Positions 61,208-64,000 of a DNA stretch of 64,000 bases are shown here, piece by piece. This DNA comes from JABCPE02 sp963530295. Lineage in GTDB: Bacteria; Bacteroidota; Bacteroidia; Flavobacteriales; Weeksellaceae. The notes under the pieces are model-generated. The model was not told the DNA's origin. It did not search any database and saw only the letters and a program-made list of their open reading frames with translations. The first letter of the stretch is position 1; the number at the start of each line of letters is the position of its first letter. Location: the NCBI GenBank assembly GCA_963530295.1, contig CAUSCF010000010.1, forward strand, positions 4,632 to 68,631, in the 5' to 3' direction. The position numbers and the translations under genes are program-made.

Positions 61208-61975
61208 TTATTTATATTCCAGCAAATCAAATTTCTGCCCGTCAAAAACACCATAAGTGAAATAAGAAATCCAGTCGCCAAGGTTGATGTAGAGCGAACC
61301 TGTTTTATCCAAATCCAAAACCATCGGCAGGTGGCGATGCCCAAAAACAAAATAATCTATCTTTTCTGTTTTCAGTTTTTCTTTTGCGTAAAGAATCAGA
61401 AATTCCTTGTCTTCACCCAAAAACTGCTTGTCTTCCTCGCCTGAAATCAGTTTGTTTTTCGTGGAAAGATATATCGCCAGCCTCATCGCGATATCAGGGT
61501 GAAGCCACTTAAAAAGCCAGCGAGAGACTGGATTGGTAAAAACTTTTTTCATTCTTTTGTATCCCTTGTCCCCTGGGCCTAGGCCATCTCCATGAGCAAG
61601 GAGAAATTTTTTCCCATCAATCTCAAAATATTGTTTCTCAAAAAAAACAGGAATTCCCAGCTCTTTTTGGAAATAATCTTTCATCCACAAATCATGGTTT
61701 CCCACGAAAAAATAAATATCTATACCACTGTCTTTCAGTTCAGCGATTTTCCCAAAAACACGCACAAATCCTTTCGGAATTACATAGTCCCACTCGTGCC
61801 AAAAATCGAATAAATCTCCCATCAGGAAAAGCACCTGACAGTCATGCTTTATCTCATCCAGCCACTTCACGAAACGCTCCTCACGAGGTTTGCTCTCGGC
61901 AGGCGTAGGCGCCCCGAAATGCTGGTCTGATGCGAAATAAATTTTCTTATAATTTTCTAAACTTATCTTTAGCAT
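61208..61975 (-). CDS. UDP-2,3-diacylglucosamine pyrophosphatase, LpxH-like
   Basis: 255 residues, calcineurin-type metallophosphoesterase: SDQHFGAP, GDLFDFWHEW, GNHDLW, LAHGDGLG and FGHRHLP carry the metal ligands. Matches the LpxH family of lipid A synthesis, which hydrolyses UDP-2,3-diacylglucosamine to lipid X at the inner membrane. Other phosphoesterases of this fold are possible, but the DFW and NHD context is typical. Confidence 0.88.
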   Translation of the reverse strand: MLKISLENYKKIYFASDQHFGAPTPAESKPREERFVKWLDEIKHDCQVLFLMGDLFDFWHEWDYVIPKGFVRVFGKIAELKDSGIDIYFFVGNHDLWMKDYFQKELGIPVFFEKQYFEIDGKKFLLAHGDGLGPGDKGYKRMKKVFTNPVSRWLFKWLHPDIAMRLAIYLSTKNKLISGEEDKQFLGEDKEFLILYAKEKLKTEKIDYFVFGHRHLPMVLDLDKTGSLYINLGDWISYFTYGVFDGQKFDLLEYK

Positions 61976-61985
61976 GATGTATTTT

Positions 61986-62300
61986 CTATTCTAAAAACTC
62001 AAATTCATGGAACAGTCCTGCCCCAAATCTTCCATCAGCATTCTTATAACCTACAATAACTCCTTGTACACATTCCTCTATCTGTATAACTACTACAAAT
62101 TCAGAACCTTCATCACTATGCCATTTAGCAAGTTTGGGTAGTTCCATATCATATGCTTTATGAAATTCTACATCAGTGTTTTCAATCACAAAAACTGCAT
62201 TTTCATTTCTCACATCCTCTTCTTCGGCTATTCTACCCATAACACATGGAGTGGCTTTCCAATCTGGGAAAAGTTTTTCAGCTTCTTGTTTTGTATTCAT
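61986..62300 (-). CDS. Small protein of unknown function
   Basis: 104 residues, acidic, no signal or membrane segment, no recognised domain. It lies between queD (9 bp upstream) and the LpxH-like gene (10 bp downstream), so it is part of a four-gene transcript. The close spacing and lack of internal stops support a real gene. Confidence 0.7.
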   Translation of the reverse strand: MNTKQEAEKLFPDWKATPCVMGRIAEEEDVRNENAVFVIENTDVEFHKAYDMELPKLAKWHSDEGSEFVVVIQIEECVQGVIVGYKNADGRFGAGLFHEFEFLE

Positions 62301-62309
62301 TTTATCTAA

Positions 62310-62756
62310 TTATTCATTGTCCTCCGCAAACCATTCTCCGTAGGAATTTTCGGTTTCGTGGAGTTTTAGATATACTAACTGCACTTGGCTCGGCAGTCTT
62401 TTCTTGATTTTATCAGCGATTTCGTAGAGCATATTTTCGCAAGTAGGCTGATAATCACAGTAGATGACTTTATGCCCTTTCTGCTCCAATTCTTTCCCTA
62501 AATCCTTATGAGGAGAGCGTGCATTCACCATCAGTCCGTGGTCCCATTCATCCACGATTTCTTCTTTCACAATGGCTTTGAGGTCGCCGAAATCAAGCAC
62601 CATTCCGTTCTTTTCGTTATTAATATCATCTATCGGTTTTCCCTTTATGGTCACAAAAAGTTTGTAGGAATGTCCGTGTATATTCTTGCATTTTCCATCA
62701 TATCCGTAGAGGACATGAGCCGTCTCAAAAGTAAAAATTTTAGTTACCCTAATCAT
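62310..62756 (-). CDS. queD: 6-carboxytetrahydropterin synthase
   Basis: 148 residues. Zinc ligands in FETAHVLYGYDGKCKNIHGHSY, catalytic Cys in CKNIHGH, and CENMLYEIAD and LHETENSYGEW near the end. It makes 6-carboxytetrahydropterin in queuosine synthesis; PTPS-type alternatives share the fold. First gene of the minus-strand run 62756-60213. Confidence 0.93.
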   Translation of the reverse strand: MIRVTKIFTFETAHVLYGYDGKCKNIHGHSYKLFVTIKGKPIDDINNEKNGMVLDFGDLKAIVKEEIVDEWDHGLMVNARSPHKDLGKELEQKGHKVIYCDYQPTCENMLYEIADKIKKRLPSQVQLVYLKLHETENSYGEWFAEDNE

Positions 62757-62829
62757 AGGGCAAAGATAGTGATAATGATTTAAAACAAAACCCTGTTCAT
62801 ATTATGTATTTTTAACTAATTTATTTTTC

Positions 62830-62837
62830 TATATTTG
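62830..62837 (+). promoter_or_regulatory. -7 box for the TerC gene
   Basis: TATATTTG, 21 bases before the ATG at 62859. Confidence 0.45.
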
Positions 62838-62858
62838 CGCATATTTTAACTTTTATCT

Positions 62859-63641
62859 ATGGAACTATTATCATTATCAATGCCAGATTTCGCGGATCCG
62901 CAGATTTGGATTAGTTTATTAACACTGACCTTCTTGGAGGTGGTTTTAGGAGTGGATAACATTATTTTCGTTTCCATTTTGTCCAATAAACTCCCTGCTC
63001 AGCAGCAAAATAGAGCCAGAAATATCGGGCTGTTTTTTGCGATGATTTTCCGTATCGGATTATTATTGACCATCAGCTGGTTAATCGGGCTGAGCGACCC
63101 TGTTCTCACTTTAGATTGGTTCAATGACCCACAAAACCCAAGCAATGCATTGGCTTTAAGCTGGAAAGACATCATTCTACTCTGTGGAGGGCTTTTCCTT
63201 ATCGTGAAAAGTACGATGGAAATCCACCACAAAATGCAGGGTGATGAACACGAAGAATCTAATACCTCCAAAGCCTCTGCGGCGATTACGATGGTTATCG
63301 TGCAGATTATCTTAGTGGATATGGTGTTCTCTTTGGACTCTATCCTTACAGCAGTGGGACTTGTTGATAATGTGGCAATTATGATTGCAGCTGTTATTAT
63401 CTCTATGACAATAATGATGCTCTTCGCTGGAAAGGTGAGCAGCATTATAAACGCCCATCCGAGTTTGCAGATGCTGGCACTTTCTTTCTTGGTTGTAATC
63501 GGTGTATTACTTGTTGCGGAAGGTATCCACCAACACATTAGCAAAAATATTATTTATTCTTGCTTGGCATTCAGTTTAACAGTTGAATTCCTAAACATCA
63601 AACTTCGTTCAAAACAAGAAAAACAAAAAAAAGCGGAATAA
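62859..63641 (+). CDS. TerC family membrane protein
   Basis: 260 residues, about seven transmembrane helices. The family's acidic membrane motifs are present: TFLEVVLGVDNIIFVSI and ILVDMVFSLDSILTAVG. TerC proteins export metals such as manganese and support secreted-protein metalation; some belong to tellurite clusters, but no other ter gene adjoins this one. A hairpin terminator overlaps its stop codon. Confidence 0.93.
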   Translation: MELLSLSMPDFADPQIWISLLTLTFLEVVLGVDNIIFVSILSNKLPAQQQNRARNIGLFFAMIFRIGLLLTISWLIGLSDPVLTLDWFNDPQNPSNALALSWKDIILLCGGLFLIVKSTMEIHHKMQGDEHEESNTSKASAAITMVIVQIILVDMVFSLDSILTAVGLVDNVAIMIAAVIISMTIMMLFAGKVSSIINAHPSLQMLALSFLVVIGVLLVAEGIHQHISKNIIYSCLAFSLTVEFLNIKLRSKQEKQKKAE

Positions 63642-63655
63642 TTTCCGCTTTTATT
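63629..63655 (+). terminator. Terminator overlapping the TerC stop codon
   Basis: AAAAGCGGAA / TTCCGCTTTT with the TAA stop (63639-63641) in the loop region. Confidence 0.7.
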
Positions 63656-63669
63656 CTTATTTATAAAAA

Positions 63670-64000
63670 ATGGCTGCATATAAATACCCTATTACTTTAG
63701 AAGCAGCGCTCAAGGAAATAACCAAGGAGCGCTTTTGCAAAGGACATCATTACAAGGATGTTGCCCTAACCGACGAGATGGTTGAACAGATTGTACAAGT
63801 AAAGTCGTTGGTTAATATGGGATTTATCAATACCGATATTACCGATGAGGCGCTACAATACTTAGCAACTTTGCCCAAGCTAAAACTTCTTTTCTTAGAG
63901 AATAACAAGGAAGTTACAGGCGAAGGCTTTAAGTACTTTGCCGACAAACCTATTGACCATATCTCGCTGGACGGTTGTCCCGTAACTGATGAGACACTAA
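63670..64000 (+). CDS. Leucine-rich-repeat protein, 5' part only
   Basis: Open from the ATG at 63670 (15 bases after the terC terminator) to the window edge, 110 codons. After an amino-terminal stretch (MAAYKYPITLEAALKEITKE) the chain has repeats of the ribonuclease-inhibitor LRR kind, such as LQYLATLPKLKLLFLENNKEVTGEGF and LDGCPVTDET, here read as short segments. Codon choice (AAG, GCG, CTC, GAC) differs from the AAA/GAA-rich neighbours, which hints at recent acquisition. Function unknown. Confidence 0.65.
   Translation, partial: MAAYKYPITLEAALKEITKERFCKGHHYKDVALTDEMVEQIVQVKSLVNMGFINTDITDEALQYLATLPKLKLLFLENNKEVTGEGFKYFADKPIDHISLDGCPVTDETL

Noticed and set aside
62999..63544. 181-residue minus-strand frame inside terC
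   Set aside because: Antisense to a seven-helix membrane protein; hydrophobic codons read backwards.
62859..63641. TerC as a partner of the TerY-like triad
   Set aside because: It lies almost 50 kb away among housekeeping genes, outside the element.

Overview
The window reads as chromosome of a low-GC member of Bacteroidetes, class Flavobacteriia, probably of the Chryseobacterium/Riemerella (Weeksellaceae) branch; that placement is inferred. The grounds are TAnnTTTG-type -7 promoter boxes with TTG/TTTG about 19-22 bp upstream, few Shine-Dalgarno sites, a type IX secretion C-terminal sorting domain, a GldI-like prolyl isomerase, OstA-like and LptE-like LPS export proteins, and AT-rich DNA throughout.

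Layout. 1-2441 (minus): the conserved translation/secretion block tuf, tRNA-Trp, secE, nusG, rplK (cut by the window edge). 2617-3366: an alpha-type carbonic anhydrase lipoprotein. 3570-14254: an integrated element of about 10.7 kb inserted at the 3' end of tRNA-Cys, bounded by a 16-bp direct repeat and carrying matching subterminal repeats at both ends. It holds a tyrosine integrase, a Fic protein, two small helix-turn-helix proteins, a possible replication initiator and a six-gene minus-strand cargo operon: three accessory proteins, then VWA, PP2C phosphatase and a membrane protein kinase. Two candidate structured RNAs, each with a promoter box and an intrinsic terminator, also lie in it. 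14526-29429: housekeeping genes (ABC-F ATPase, ribosomal S1, Fur-like regulator, OstA-like, PdxA, riboflavin synthase, histidine kinase, ABC exporter, Pur-alpha-like DUF3276, nitrilase, RseP) and tRNA-Asn. 29476-33060: a large helicase-phospholipase D protein beside tRNA-Asn that resembles the single-gene Mokosh antiphage system. 33199-63641: Sel1 repeats, Pgi, DUF4349, acyltransferase, a frame-broken M48 protease, L21-L27, LysA, MiaB, a sigma-54 activator with LptE and a repeat protein, glutamate dehydrogenase, Nfu-Mrp, NlpC/P60, MlaD, a 1458-residue T9SS cargo, prolyl isomerases, NIF3 with a degenerate zinc-ribbon protein, LuxE-like, LpxH-like, QueD, TerC. 63670 to the edge: the start of a leucine-rich-repeat gene of different codon use.

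The most interesting region is the tRNA-Cys element. Its kinase-phosphatase-VWA set resembles the TerY-P phosphorylation triads reported in antiphage surveys, but it is joined to three unfamiliar proteins (one DUF805 membrane protein) that share a short carboxy-terminal motif GF-x(4-7)-[IL]YGK and, in two of them, F-x-Y-x-GGHN. The only promoter seen for the operon lies behind a rod-like RNA that ends in a terminator, which suggests either a separate small RNA or an attenuated leader. I read this as a membrane-linked phospho-signalling system, possibly defensive, that travels on a tRNA-targeted element. The function is inferred and untested.
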